NCBI GenBank assembly: GCA_022448085.1
Contig: JAKUTH010000026.1
Coordinates: forward strand, 1-33,676
Direction of reading: 5' to 3'
DNA from: Pseudomonadales bacterium
Lineage (GTDB): Bacteria; Pseudomonadota; Gammaproteobacteria; Pseudomonadales; Azotimanducaceae
Length of the DNA: 33,676 nt
This document shows positions 8,829 through 16,505 of the stretch, piece by piece. Position 1 is the stretch's first letter; every line of letters begins with the position of its first letter. The position numbers and the translations under genes are program-made. The notes under the pieces were generated by a model, which had not been told where the DNA came from, did not search any database, and worked only from the letters and a program-made list of their open reading frames with translations.

Positions 8829-9832
8829 AAGCGATCTGGCTTCCTAACGTCGCTCCAACGACTTCGGACGGCTTGAGAAAGTTGCACGACCGCTAAAGCA
8901 TACATGTGACTATGGTTGTATCGAGTGACTACGTAGAAGTCGTGCAGTCCTAACCAATATTCCCAACCACCACGACCTTCTAGTCTAAAAAGCGCCCCAA
9001 GCGTCTGGTCCGGTAACGAAACGTGTTCCACGCCCGCTTTTCGCAGTTCTGCTATCGATCGTTTCGGCTTCAAGCCTTGATTCGCAAATTGGTCAGCTCG
9101 CTCATCGGTAACGGTTACGGGCACTGCGATTGGACCCTCGCCGTCCCAACCATGGTGGGAGAAATAGTTAGCTACACTTCCAATGGCATCAGTTTGACTA
9201 TTCCAAATGTCCCTCGCCCCGTCACCATCAAAATCAATCGCATAGGCGCGAAAGCTCGACGGAATAAACTGACCGTACCCCATGGCTCCAGCATACGAGC
9301 CAATCAGCTCGAGCGGATCCTTATTTTCCTCTCGTGCCAATAACAATAGCTCTCGAAGCTCGCTCCGAAAAAAACGCGCTCGCGGGGGGTAGTCAAAGGC
9401 CAGGGTCGATAATGCATCCATCACCCGAAAACTTCCCTTATTCCGGCCGTAATTCGTCTCCACCCCTATAACGGCGACGATAATTTCTATTGGAATCCCA
9501 AATTTTGATCCTGCCCGATTTAATGCAGCTTCATTTTCTTCCCAAAATTCGACTCCTGCCGCAATCCTCGGCGCGGTCACGAAAATTTCTCGGTACTCGT
9601 GCCACGGCTTGGCTTTCTCAGCGGGTCTCGAAATTAGGTCGATGATGCGCTGTTTCTTTTCTACTTGTTCAAAGATATTAAGGAGCTGCTGCGGGTCGAA
9701 TCCATCTTTTTTCGCTACTTCGTTAACGAACCCCTTTACTGAATCCCGGTTCTCGTAATCCGCAAAGATCGATAATGTAACGATACTGAGCAAAACCGAA
9801 CGCAGAATGAATCTGGCCGACTTTATGTACAT
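8825..9832 (-). CDS. mltB: Lytic murein transglycosylase, MltB/SltB family
   Basis: Cleaves glycan strands between N-acetylmuramic acid and N-acetylglucosamine, forming 1,6-anhydromuramic acid, in the periplasm. From the ATG at 9830-9832 it has 335 residues. The catalytic Glu125 is in VIGVETNYGRNKG, with SYAGAMGYGQFIPSSFRAYA and DFDGDGARDIW downstream. This ATG has a clear GGAG eight bases upstream, better than the in-frame GTG at 9850. The leader (about 1-24) has a hydrophobic core ending SIFA and no lipobox cysteine. It is therefore probably a soluble, SltB1-like enzyme rather than the lipoprotein of E. coli. It sits between rodA and rlpA as in Pseudomonas. Confidence 0.93.
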   Translation of the reverse strand: MYIKSARFILRSVLLSIVTLSIFADYENRDSVKGFVNEVAKKDGFDPQQLLNIFEQVEKKQRIIDLISRPAEKAKPWHEYREIFVTAPRIAAGVEFWEENEAALNRAGSKFGIPIEIIVAVIGVETNYGRNKGSFRVMDALSTLAFDYPPRARFFRSELRELLLLAREENKDPLELIGSYAGAMGYGQFIPSSFRAYAIDFDGDGARDIWNSQTDAIGSVANYFSHHGWDGEGPIAVPVTVTDERADQFANQGLKPKRSIAELRKAGVEHVSLPDQTLGALFRLEGRGGWEYWLGLHDFYVVTRYNHSHMYALAVVQLSQAVRSRWSDVRKPDRL

Positions 9833-9836
9833 CGTT

Positions 9837-10970
9837 CTATCTCCAACCACGGTGGGTATGAATCGACATCACTATTCCGAAACCAACCAAGATCGCAATC
9901 GCAGACGTTCCACCGAAACTGACTAATGGTAAAGGTGCGCCAGTCACGGGGAGCAAACCCGATACCACGGCGATATTAAGCACCACGTGTACAAAAAAAG
10001 TTAGTGTCAGACCACCCGCGGCCAATCGCCCAAACGTATCGCCCGATTGCACTGCAATGTGCATCCCCCTAGCCAACACGAGAACATAAAGAATAATCAA
10101 CGTCACGACCCCCATAAAGCCGAGTTCTTCTCCAATTACCGCCATAATAAAGTCGGTGTGACTCTCTGGAAGAAATTCTAGCCGACTCTGAGTTCCTTCA
10201 AAAAGTCCTTTTCCAAGAAGCCCTCCAGATCCCAACGCCGTGGTCGATTGAATGATGCTCCAACCTGCTCCGAGCGGATCACTCTCCGGATCAAACAGTG
10301 TAAAAACACGTTTTTTTTGGTATTCGTTCATAAAGAAATACCAATATGCTGGTATGAGTGAAACGACTGTCAGCGCACCCGCAAGAACTAAACGCCAACG
10401 CACTCCAGACAACAGGACTACCAACAAGCCGCCACTAACAACAAGTATCGCCGTGCCCAGGTCCGGTTGCAGCATGACCAAGATTGCGGGAACGACTGCT
10501 ACGAGGAGAGCAATACCAACCTCAATTGTTCTCGGTGGCAGAGGGCGGTCGTGCAAAAACCAAGCTACCGTCAAAGGCACCGTTACCTTCATCAATTCGG
10601 ACGGTTGGAAGCGCGGTAGTCCAGGCAAATCGAGCCAACGTTGAGAACCCTTCACTGTCGTGCCGAACAGGAAAACGGCAACTAAGAGAATAAGTCCTAT
10701 CGCATAAAGCACCGGTGCAAAACGAAGGTACACGCGTGGATGCAACCACGCCGCCAAAGTCATCGCGACAAATCCTACGAGCAGTTTGACCGATTGATTT
10801 TCAAGTATTGATAGATCCTGATGAACGGCACTGTACAGAACCGCCAGACCAATCCCCACAATACAGAGGAGCGGTGCCAGCAACATCGGATCAAGATGAA
10901 AGTTGTGATTGCGGGACTCTTCGCTTCGTAACCTTAAACCATTGGTTAAGTATCGAGTGTATTCTTTCAA
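9837..10970 (-). CDS. rodA: Peptidoglycan glycosyltransferase RodA (SEDS family)
   Basis: Inner-membrane polymerase of lipid II for side-wall elongation, acting with PBP2. The 377-residue, very hydrophobic protein has about ten predicted membrane segments. SEDS motifs include RWLDLPGLPRFQPSE (about 111-125), QPDLGTA (168-174) and LPESHTDF (267-274), with the catalytic Asp273. The apparent start is TTG at 10968-10970, overlapping the mrdA stop as TTGA. The first 27 residues are charged and poorly conserved, so a later start at Met29 is possible. RodA and its partner mrdA are adjacent and translationally coupled. Confidence 0.95.
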   Translation of the reverse strand: MKEYTRYLTNGLRLRSEESRNHNFHLDPMLLAPLLCIVGIGLAVLYSAVHQDLSILENQSVKLLVGFVAMTLAAWLHPRVYLRFAPVLYAIGLILLVAVFLFGTTVKGSQRWLDLPGLPRFQPSELMKVTVPLTVAWFLHDRPLPPRTIEVGIALLVAVVPAILVMLQPDLGTAILVVSGGLLVVLLSGVRWRLVLAGALTVVSLIPAYWYFFMNEYQKKRVFTLFDPESDPLGAGWSIIQSTTALGSGGLLGKGLFEGTQSRLEFLPESHTDFIMAVIGEELGFMGVVTLIILYVLVLARGMHIAVQSGDTFGRLAAGGLTLTFFVHVVLNIAVVSGLLPVTGAPLPLVSFGGTSAIAILVGFGIVMSIHTHRGWR

Positions 10971-12859
10971 CGATTACTCGCAATCTTAGGAAGCAAATAC
11001 GCGTCGAGTATTTCGCGAGCAATTGGTGCAGCGACTGAACTCCCACCTCCTCCGTTTTCGACCAATACAGCTAAAGCGATGACCGGGTCATCACTTGGAG
11101 CAAAGGCAATAAACCACGCGTGTTTTCGCTCGTATTCGTTAAGCTCCGCTTCGTCGTACTGCGCATCTTGATTAATTCCAACGACCTGCGCGGTGCCGGA
11201 TTTACCTGCCATTCGGTAGGCTATATCCCGCCCTATATAGCTCCACGCCGTCCCATTACCCCCTATCCCGCGATCACCCCGATGAACAACTTCTTCCATT
11301 GCACCGATCATTAGTTCCCAGTCCTTCTGGGACGGTCCCGAGATCGGAGGTGGTGGCGATTGCGTTGAATTTAGCGAGGGATCGTCACGCGAGAACAACA
11401 TTCTTGGATGCTTCCATTGTCCACGCGTGGCGAAAACAGACGCGACGGTGGCTAGTTGTAGCGGCGTAACAAGCAAATACCCTTGCCCTATCCCCATATT
11501 CACGGTGTCGCCCGTGTACCAATCTTCTCCTCGAACCCCGTATTTCCATTCGCGACTCGGAAGAATGCCATCAACCGCTTCATAAACGTCTAACGCAGTA
11601 TCACTTCCTAGGCCAAATTGACTGGCAAACCCGCTCAGCGCGTCAATCTTAAGACGAGTAGCGAGGTCGTAAAAATACACGTTCGACGATCGATAGATAG
11701 CACGCCGTAGATCAACAATTCCCTGGCCTCCCGCATCTTCAGGGGTCCAGCTCCAATCTCGAAAAATACGTCGCTGGCCGGGCAACTTGAACCAACCCTG
11801 ATCGACGATGGTTTCGTCCCAGGACGTAACACCTTTGCTGACGGCGGCCAATCCGACGATCGGTTTAAATGTCGATCCCGGCGCGTATTGCCCTTGGGCT
11901 GCTCTATTGAATAATGGCAAATCTCTTGAACTGTTTAGTGATCGATACTCTTGAACTGTCATGCCGGAAACGAAAAGATTGGGGTTGTAACTTGGTCGAC
12001 TGACCATTGCTAAAATGCCACCCGAACCTGGTTCAATTGCGACAACTGCGCCTCTACGATCACCTAATGCGTTGTACGCGAGAATCTGCAACCGGCTATC
12101 CAAATGCAGCTTTAGGTCGCCTCCCTTCACGGGCGGACTCAACTCAAGTTGTCTTATGACGCGACCGCGAACATCGACTTCTACCCGCCGATACCCCACG
12201 TCACCATGCAGCACGGGTTCGTAGAATGCTTCTATTCCCCGTCGCCCAACATACCTTGTGGCTGCGTACTGGCTACGGTCAAGGCGATTTAGGTCATCAA
12301 CGGTAATCCGCCGAACTGAGCCTACCGCATGGGAGACGACTTCACCGAGTGGGTAGTGACGCGCCGCGATACTTGAGACCCGGACTCCCGGAAGAAGATG
12401 GCCGTTGACCCTTATAACAGCAGCTTCCTCCTCGCGAAGTCTCAATTTAAGCGCTACGGATTGATACGGCCGTCGCTTTCTCGCGAGACGTCTATGAAAC
12501 GCCTCGATTTCGCTTTCTTGAATTTCAATGAGACCGCGAACCGCGTTTATCGTCTCCACAACGTTAGTCGTGCGCTCTTTTACAATTTCTAGTGACGAAA
12601 CCGAACGGTTCTCGGCCAACAAAACGCCGTGCCGGTCAAATATCAATCCGCGTCCAGCTGCCACCGGCTGAACTTCGATACGATTATGTTCGGACCTGGT
12701 CTCGTAGTATTCATATTCGAGTACCTGAAGTTGAAATAGGCGACCAACTAAGATCGTAGAAATTCCGACGGCAATGCCGAACAATGTCCAGGCCCGCACG
12801 AGGAAGGCCCGCGCTTCGGCTCTCGTATTTTTTATCTGCCTGCCGGGTATGACTTTCAC
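10967..12859 (-). CDS. mrdA: Penicillin-binding protein 2 (elongasome transpeptidase)
   Basis: Cross-links new side-wall peptidoglycan with RodA. The 630-residue protein has one N-terminal membrane anchor (about 22-42), a non-catalytic pedestal domain, and a transpeptidase domain with S329-T-F-K332, SSN (391-393) and K553-S-G-T. The start is GTG at 12857-12859. An overlapping ATG two bases earlier is in another frame and stops at once. No good ribosome binding site precedes it. The gap to rsfS is only 60 bases, so rlmH, which normally lies here, is absent. Confidence 0.97.
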   Translation of the reverse strand: MKVIPGRQIKNTRAEARAFLVRAWTLFGIAVGISTILVGRLFQLQVLEYEYYETRSEHNRIEVQPVAAGRGLIFDRHGVLLAENRSVSSLEIVKERTTNVVETINAVRGLIEIQESEIEAFHRRLARKRRPYQSVALKLRLREEEAAVIRVNGHLLPGVRVSSIAARHYPLGEVVSHAVGSVRRITVDDLNRLDRSQYAATRYVGRRGIEAFYEPVLHGDVGYRRVEVDVRGRVIRQLELSPPVKGGDLKLHLDSRLQILAYNALGDRRGAVVAIEPGSGGILAMVSRPSYNPNLFVSGMTVQEYRSLNSSRDLPLFNRAAQGQYAPGSTFKPIVGLAAVSKGVTSWDETIVDQGWFKLPGQRRIFRDWSWTPEDAGGQGIVDLRRAIYRSSNVYFYDLATRLKIDALSGFASQFGLGSDTALDVYEAVDGILPSREWKYGVRGEDWYTGDTVNMGIGQGYLLVTPLQLATVASVFATRGQWKHPRMLFSRDDPSLNSTQSPPPPISGPSQKDWELMIGAMEEVVHRGDRGIGGNGTAWSYIGRDIAYRMAGKSGTAQVVGINQDAQYDEAELNEYERKHAWFIAFAPSDDPVIALAVLVENGGGGSSVAAPIAREILDAYLLPKIASNR

Positions 12860-12919
12860 ATTCGTGTTGAACTTTAACTTACAGAAGTTTCCTGAGGTGG
12901 GTTAAGCTCCTCCACGACA

Positions 12920-13261
12920 TCAGGCTTCCTGATCATCGATTCTTTCCCATAGCCGCTCGAGTTCGTAAAAAGTGCGAGCTTCTGGCTTCATCACGTGCAC
13001 CACTACTTCCCCAAGATCAATAAGGATCCAGTCGCCGTGCGACAAGCCCTCTACACCGAGAACGTTGACCCCCTCGCTTTTTGCCGAGTGTACGATCTGA
13101 TCAACAAGCGAACGCATGTGCCGTAAGGAACTTCCACTCGCGATCACCATAAAATCTGTAACGTCAGTGAGAGCCGTGACGTTAATGACTGTTACTTGTT
13201 TGCCTTTTAGGTCATCGAGCGCACCTACAACCAGATCACGCAGCCCTTCCGCAGAAACCAT
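12920..13261 (-). CDS. rsfS: Ribosomal silencing factor RsfS
   Basis: Binds ribosomal protein L14 and blocks subunit joining when nutrients are scarce. The single-domain DUF143/Iojap protein is 113 residues from the ATG at 13259-13261. It contains DVTDFMVIASGSSLRH, GDWILIDLGEVVVHVM and the terminal FYELERLWE. A TTG four codons earlier overlaps the nadD stop as TTGA and is an alternative start. I prefer the ATG because it aligns with the E. coli N-terminus; neither has a clear ribosome binding site. Its position after nadD is conserved in gammaproteobacteria. Confidence 0.93.
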   Translation of the reverse strand: MVSAEGLRDLVVGALDDLKGKQVTVINVTALTDVTDFMVIASGSSLRHMRSLVDQIVHSAKSEGVNVLGVEGLSHGDWILIDLGEVVVHVMKPEARTFYELERLWERIDDQEA

Positions 13262-13269
13262 CAAAGTAT

Positions 13270-13875
13270 TCAAGTTAGATATAAACCCCGCTGGCGCACG
13301 TACTCCCAGACGCTCGGTGGTAATAATTCATCGGGAGCGCAACCTTGAGAAATATCGAGACGCAGCGCCGTAGCAGAAATCGCCATCATCGCCTGGTTAC
13401 CGAAATAAACAGAGCCGCTCGACCGTTCGAGCACGTCATATTCATCTGCTTTTTTGAATCCTCTTGGCAATCGCTCCGATGCATTCCCACCTCGTGCAAA
13501 TACAAGAAAACTACATCGGTTAACAAATTCATCGAATCGATACCACGTGTGAACTAAATCGAAGGCGTCGGCGCCAAGAACCCAAATCACCGGTTCATCG
13601 TGTGACGCGTTCAAAGAAACAAGCGTTTCAATGGCGTATGAAGGGCCTTTCCTACGAAGTTCGACATCGGACGGGATTAACCTCTCTATGTTTGCACATG
13701 CAGCTCTAAGCATGCACCAGCGATCTTCGACGCTCGCAACTGGCGCCTTTCGGTGTGCTGGCCGAGCTGACAACACCATCAAGATCGATGTATCGAGAAT
13801 ATCCGCAGCAACACTGGCAGCATGCAGATGTCCAATGTGCACCGGATCAAAAGTTCCGCCGAATACAACAGTCAA
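13270..13875 (-). CDS. nadD: Nicotinate-nucleotide adenylyltransferase
   Basis: Converts nicotinate mononucleotide and ATP to deamido-NAD. The 201-residue protein has the nucleotidyltransferase motif GTFDPVHIGH (7-16), WVLGADAF in the middle, and the C-terminal ISATALR signature (ISxTxxR type). The start is TTG at 13873-13875, preceded by GAGG at about 6 bases. No in-frame ATG is nearby, and the motif begins at residue 7 as usual. It is probably the first gene of the nadD-to-lipB run. The 135 bases upstream (13876-14010) hold no gene and no promoter I can assign. Confidence 0.95.
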   Translation of the reverse strand: MTVVFGGTFDPVHIGHLHAASVAADILDTSILMVLSARPAHRKAPVASVEDRWCMLRAACANIERLIPSDVELRRKGPSYAIETLVSLNASHDEPVIWVLGADAFDLVHTWYRFDEFVNRCSFLVFARGGNASERLPRGFKKADEYDVLERSSGSVYFGNQAMMAISATALRLDISQGCAPDELLPPSVWEYVRQRGLYLT

Positions 13876-14010
13876 AGATCGCCTCTTTGTCTCGGGCCCA
13901 TGAGTAGGTCTATCAGCATTGGCGAAAACTCCAATGTAACTTGATCCTGCAACAACAACCTCGAAAGATCCTGGAATCCAACTTAAATCGAAACGCCTAC
14001 AAATTTCACG

Positions 14011-14634
14011 TTATCGCGCCGATCCTTGCAGCTTCGCAACGAGCCGTTTGATTTCCGAGAGTCGTTCGCGAGGCATCTGCATCTGAAGCAGGCTCTGCTT
14101 AGTTTCTGGGTCCACCGGCAAGAGTTCGGACAGTCTCCAACTGACGGAACGGGCATCGGTAAAATCAATTTCTAATCCAAGGCGCTGGATGATAGGGTCT
14201 TCCGCAAGGCGCCTCAGTATTTCGACTAACGGTTCGAACTGTTCCCCAATGCTTATCGCGTGTTCTTCTGGGAGAAATTCCACCTCCCCCATCAACAGTC
14301 GGTCGTCTTTTTCCCAGGTACTGCAAACTCTAAATTTGGCCCCGCCTTCACTTATGATCCCCAGCCGCCCATTTGGAAGGGGATTAAAATCAACGATTGA
14401 CGCATAAGTGCCAATATCAAAGACTGAAGGAGCCTCCTCATCTTTATCGACACGAACCTCGTTTCCATGTCTTATGAGCACGACTCCAAAACCGGTGTTC
14501 GACTTGGTGCATGCACTTATCATATCGACGTATCGTGGTTCAAAAATCTGCAAAGGAAGTCGCCCTCCAGAAAAAAGGACGTTGCCGACTGGAAAAAGGG
14601 GCAATTCGGTTCGACCTTGCATCCTTGCGACCAT
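14011..14634 (-). CDS. Stand-alone LON substrate-binding domain protein
   Basis: A 207-residue protein matching the N-terminal LON domain (PF02190 type) of the Lon protease, without the AAA or protease parts. It has ELPLFPVGNVLFSGGRLPLQIFEPRY near the start, then GFGVVLIRHG, VDFNPLPNGRLGIISEGGAKFRV and a helical C-terminal half. The ATG at 14632-14634 has AGGAA six bases upstream. Such proteins are widespread in proteobacteria, and their function is not established. It is divergent from uppP with 49 bases between the starts, so the two probably share a control region. A degradation-adaptor role would be speculation. Confidence 0.88.
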   Translation of the reverse strand: MVARMQGRTELPLFPVGNVLFSGGRLPLQIFEPRYVDMISACTKSNTGFGVVLIRHGNEVRVDKDEEAPSVFDIGTYASIVDFNPLPNGRLGIISEGGAKFRVCSTWEKDDRLLMGEVEFLPEEHAISIGEQFEPLVEILRRLAEDPIIQRLGLEIDFTDARSVSWRLSELLPVDPETKQSLLQMQMPRERLSEIKRLVAKLQGSAR

Positions 14635-14683
14635 ATCATTTCCTATGACTAGCGGTTCGGTCTAGTTTCGAGGGATTACCGGC

Positions 14684-15478
14684 ATGGACTACTTTCAGAT
14701 CGTCGTTCTCGCTCTCATCCAGGGTGTTACGGAGTTCCTACCAGTCTCTAGTTCCGCACACTTAATTCTTCCAACACATCTCTTAGGTTGGCCTGACCAA
14801 GGATTGTCTTTTGATATCGCGGTGCACGCCGGGACCCTTTTCGCCGTCCTCGTTTATTTTCGAGACGACCTAAAGCAGTTTGTGGTCGCAGGCGTTGAAT
14901 ATTGGACAGATCGAAGGTTCAACGAACACGCTACCTTACTTGGCAAGCTAATGCTTGCTACGGCTCCCATTGTGATCGCCGGATATTTTCTTAAACCAAC
15001 CATTGAGCATGAGTTCCGATCGCTTACCGTAATCGCGCTGGCCACCATCGGGTTTGGCTTGCTTCTTGGCATCGCAGATCGACATTCGCAAAACCGGACT
15101 GAATTAACTTCACTGCGTTACGTTGAAGCACTGTTCATCGGTGTGATGCAAATCCTTGCTTTAGTACCCGGAACTTCTCGGTCGGGTATTACCTTGACGG
15201 CTGCATTGCTCCTTGGTCTGAATCGCGTCCATGCCGCTCGTTTTTCTTTTCTCTTGTCCATTCCCGTAATCGGCGCAGCGAGTATTCTCGCGATACGAGA
15301 TGCATCCGCAAACGACATTGACACAAATTGGCCGCATTTCGCTCTCGGGATAGGCCTATCAGGAGTGACAGCGTATCTCTGTATTACTATCTTTCTTCGA
15401 CTCATTGGCCGAACCGGCCTGATGCCTTTTGTCATTTATCGTATTCTGCTGGGTACTTTTCTTTTGACTTTGCTATGA
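14684..15478 (+). CDS. uppP: Undecaprenyl-diphosphatase (UppP/BacA)
   Basis: Integral inner-membrane phosphatase that recycles undecaprenyl pyrophosphate to the monophosphate carrier for cell-wall synthesis. Overproduction is known to give bacitracin resistance. The 264-residue hydrophobic protein has motif 1, GVTEFLPVSSSAH (14-26), with Glu17, and motif 2, PGTSRSG (162-168), with Arg166; both are needed for activity in the family. The ATG has GAGGGA upstream. The stop overlaps the VOC gene start as ATGA. It fits functionally with the peptidoglycan genes to its left but is on the other strand. Confidence 0.96.
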   Translation: MDYFQIVVLALIQGVTEFLPVSSSAHLILPTHLLGWPDQGLSFDIAVHAGTLFAVLVYFRDDLKQFVVAGVEYWTDRRFNEHATLLGKLMLATAPIVIAGYFLKPTIEHEFRSLTVIALATIGFGLLLGIADRHSQNRTELTSLRYVEALFIGVMQILALVPGTSRSGITLTAALLLGLNRVHAARFSFLLSIPVIGAASILAIRDASANDIDTNWPHFALGIGLSGVTAYLCITIFLRLIGRTGLMPFVIYRILLGTFLLTLL

Positions 15479-15873
15479 GTCTGAAAGACATCGATCACGT
15501 CGCGATCCCGATAGAAAACGTCGAAGAGATACTGGTCTTCTATGAAGAATTAGGATTTCGCCTCGACCGTGATCGAGCCCCTGACTTCTACTCTGTGCAT
15601 CTAGGCAACACCAAAATCAACTTTCATGCACCCAGTGTCTGGCACTCAGAACGTTTTACGTTGCGAGGGCGAGATGCAATTCCTGGCTGCGGCGACTTTT
15701 GCTTGGTGTGGGAAGGCACCGAGGATCAACTCCACGACATGCTCCACAAAAATAAAGTTCCCATCGTCGAAGGCCCTATCGAAAGAGACGGCGCAATGGC
15801 CGGCGGAAGACGCGGCATCAGCACTTATGTACGGGATCCGGACGGGAATCTAATAGAGTTCATCCGCTATTGA
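15475..15873 (+). CDS. VOC-superfamily protein (glyoxalase/bleomycin-resistance/dioxygenase fold)
   Basis: A 132-residue protein with paired beta-alpha-beta-beta-beta modules. The N-terminal DHVAIPIENVEEILVFYEE and C-terminal YVRDPDGNLIEFIRY are VOC signatures. Candidate metal ligands are His8, His51 and Glu128. The block PIVEGPIERDGAMAG resembles the STM3117-like subgroup. The ATG overlaps the uppP stop as ATGA; a longer in-frame start at 15328 lies inside uppP and is rejected. Substrate and activity are unknown, and assigning glyoxalase or fosfomycin resistance would be a guess. Confidence 0.88.
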   Translation: MSLKDIDHVAIPIENVEEILVFYEELGFRLDRDRAPDFYSVHLGNTKINFHAPSVWHSERFTLRGRDAIPGCGDFCLVWEGTEDQLHDMLHKNKVPIVEGPIERDGAMAGGRRGISTYVRDPDGNLIEFIRY

Positions 15874-15898
15874 CGTGTGCCCCACACCCTCCGATCCC

Positions 15899-16354
15899 CT
15901 AGAACGGTATGTCGTCGTCAAAATCTTCAAGGTCGGATTCGTTGCTTTGAGGCGGGTCTGCTCGTTTGTCTTGGCTACCGCCCTGAGGCGGTTCCCCGTC
16001 GTAGCCACCGGGATTAGCCCCTCTACTGTCCAGCATCTGCATTTCGCGGGCAATCACTTCGGTACGATATCGTGTGTTGCCGTCCTTCTCCCAAGAACTA
16101 GTTCTCAATCCACCCTCAATGTATACCTTTGAACCCTTCTTCAGATATTCGCTCGCAATTTCGCCAAGGCGTGCAAAACAAACGACGTTATGCCACTCGG
16201 TTCGTTGTTGCATTTCCTGGGTCGACTTATCACGCCAACTTTCACTGGTAGCCACGCTAAATCGAGTAACAGCGCTCCCACTTTGGGAATATCTTGTTTC
16301 GGGATCTCGTCCGAGATTCCCAATGAGCATAACCTTATTCAGCCCACGCGCCAT
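15899..16354 (-). CDS. ssb: Single-stranded DNA-binding protein
   Basis: Coats single-stranded DNA during replication, repair and recombination. Of its 151 residues, the OB-fold covers about 1-110: [46 protein letters not shown] disordered Gly/Asp/Ser-rich linker follows, ending in the acidic DDDIPF partner-binding tip. The ATG at 16352-16354 follows AAGAG. It is divergent from uvrA across about 150 bases, a classic gammaproteobacterial arrangement. I see no CTGT-N8-ACAG LexA box in that spacer. Confidence 0.97.
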   Translation of the reverse strand: MARGLNKVMLIGNLGRDPETRYSQSGSAVTRFSVATSESWRDKSTQEMQQRTEWHNVVCFARLGEIASEYLKKGSKVYIEGGLRTSSWEKDGNTRYRTEVIAREMQMLDSRGANPGGYDGEPPQGGSQDKRADPPQSNESDLEDFDDDIPF

Positions 16355-16505
16355 TTAATTTCTCTTCTTCTGAGCATATTGAGTCTAGCGCATCGTGGAT
16401 CCCCAGCCTACCGGCTTCCAACGATTTGGGTTAACGACAAGCAATTGTTGCGAGGGGCAAATGATGGCGTTAGCGTTGACCGTTTATCAAAAGGATTTTG
16501 CTGAC

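Noticed and set aside
11120..12592. Plus-strand frames opposite mrdA
   Set aside because: Short, without ribosome binding sites, and antisense to an intact, highly conserved gene.
13876..14010. Two CAGGATC copies in the spacer before nadD as an operator
   Set aside because: A 7-base direct repeat in 135 bases is not significant and does not form a palindrome or sit by a clear promoter.
15328..15474. A longer reading frame upstream of the VOC gene
   Set aside because: It lies inside uppP in another frame. The VOC domain starts precisely at the ATG at 15475, which forms an ATGA overlap.
16395..16505. An extended UvrA N-terminus from a GTG at 16395
   Set aside because: The extra 37 residues do not resemble UvrA. 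The ATG at 16506 has a ribosome binding site and gives the family's normal length.
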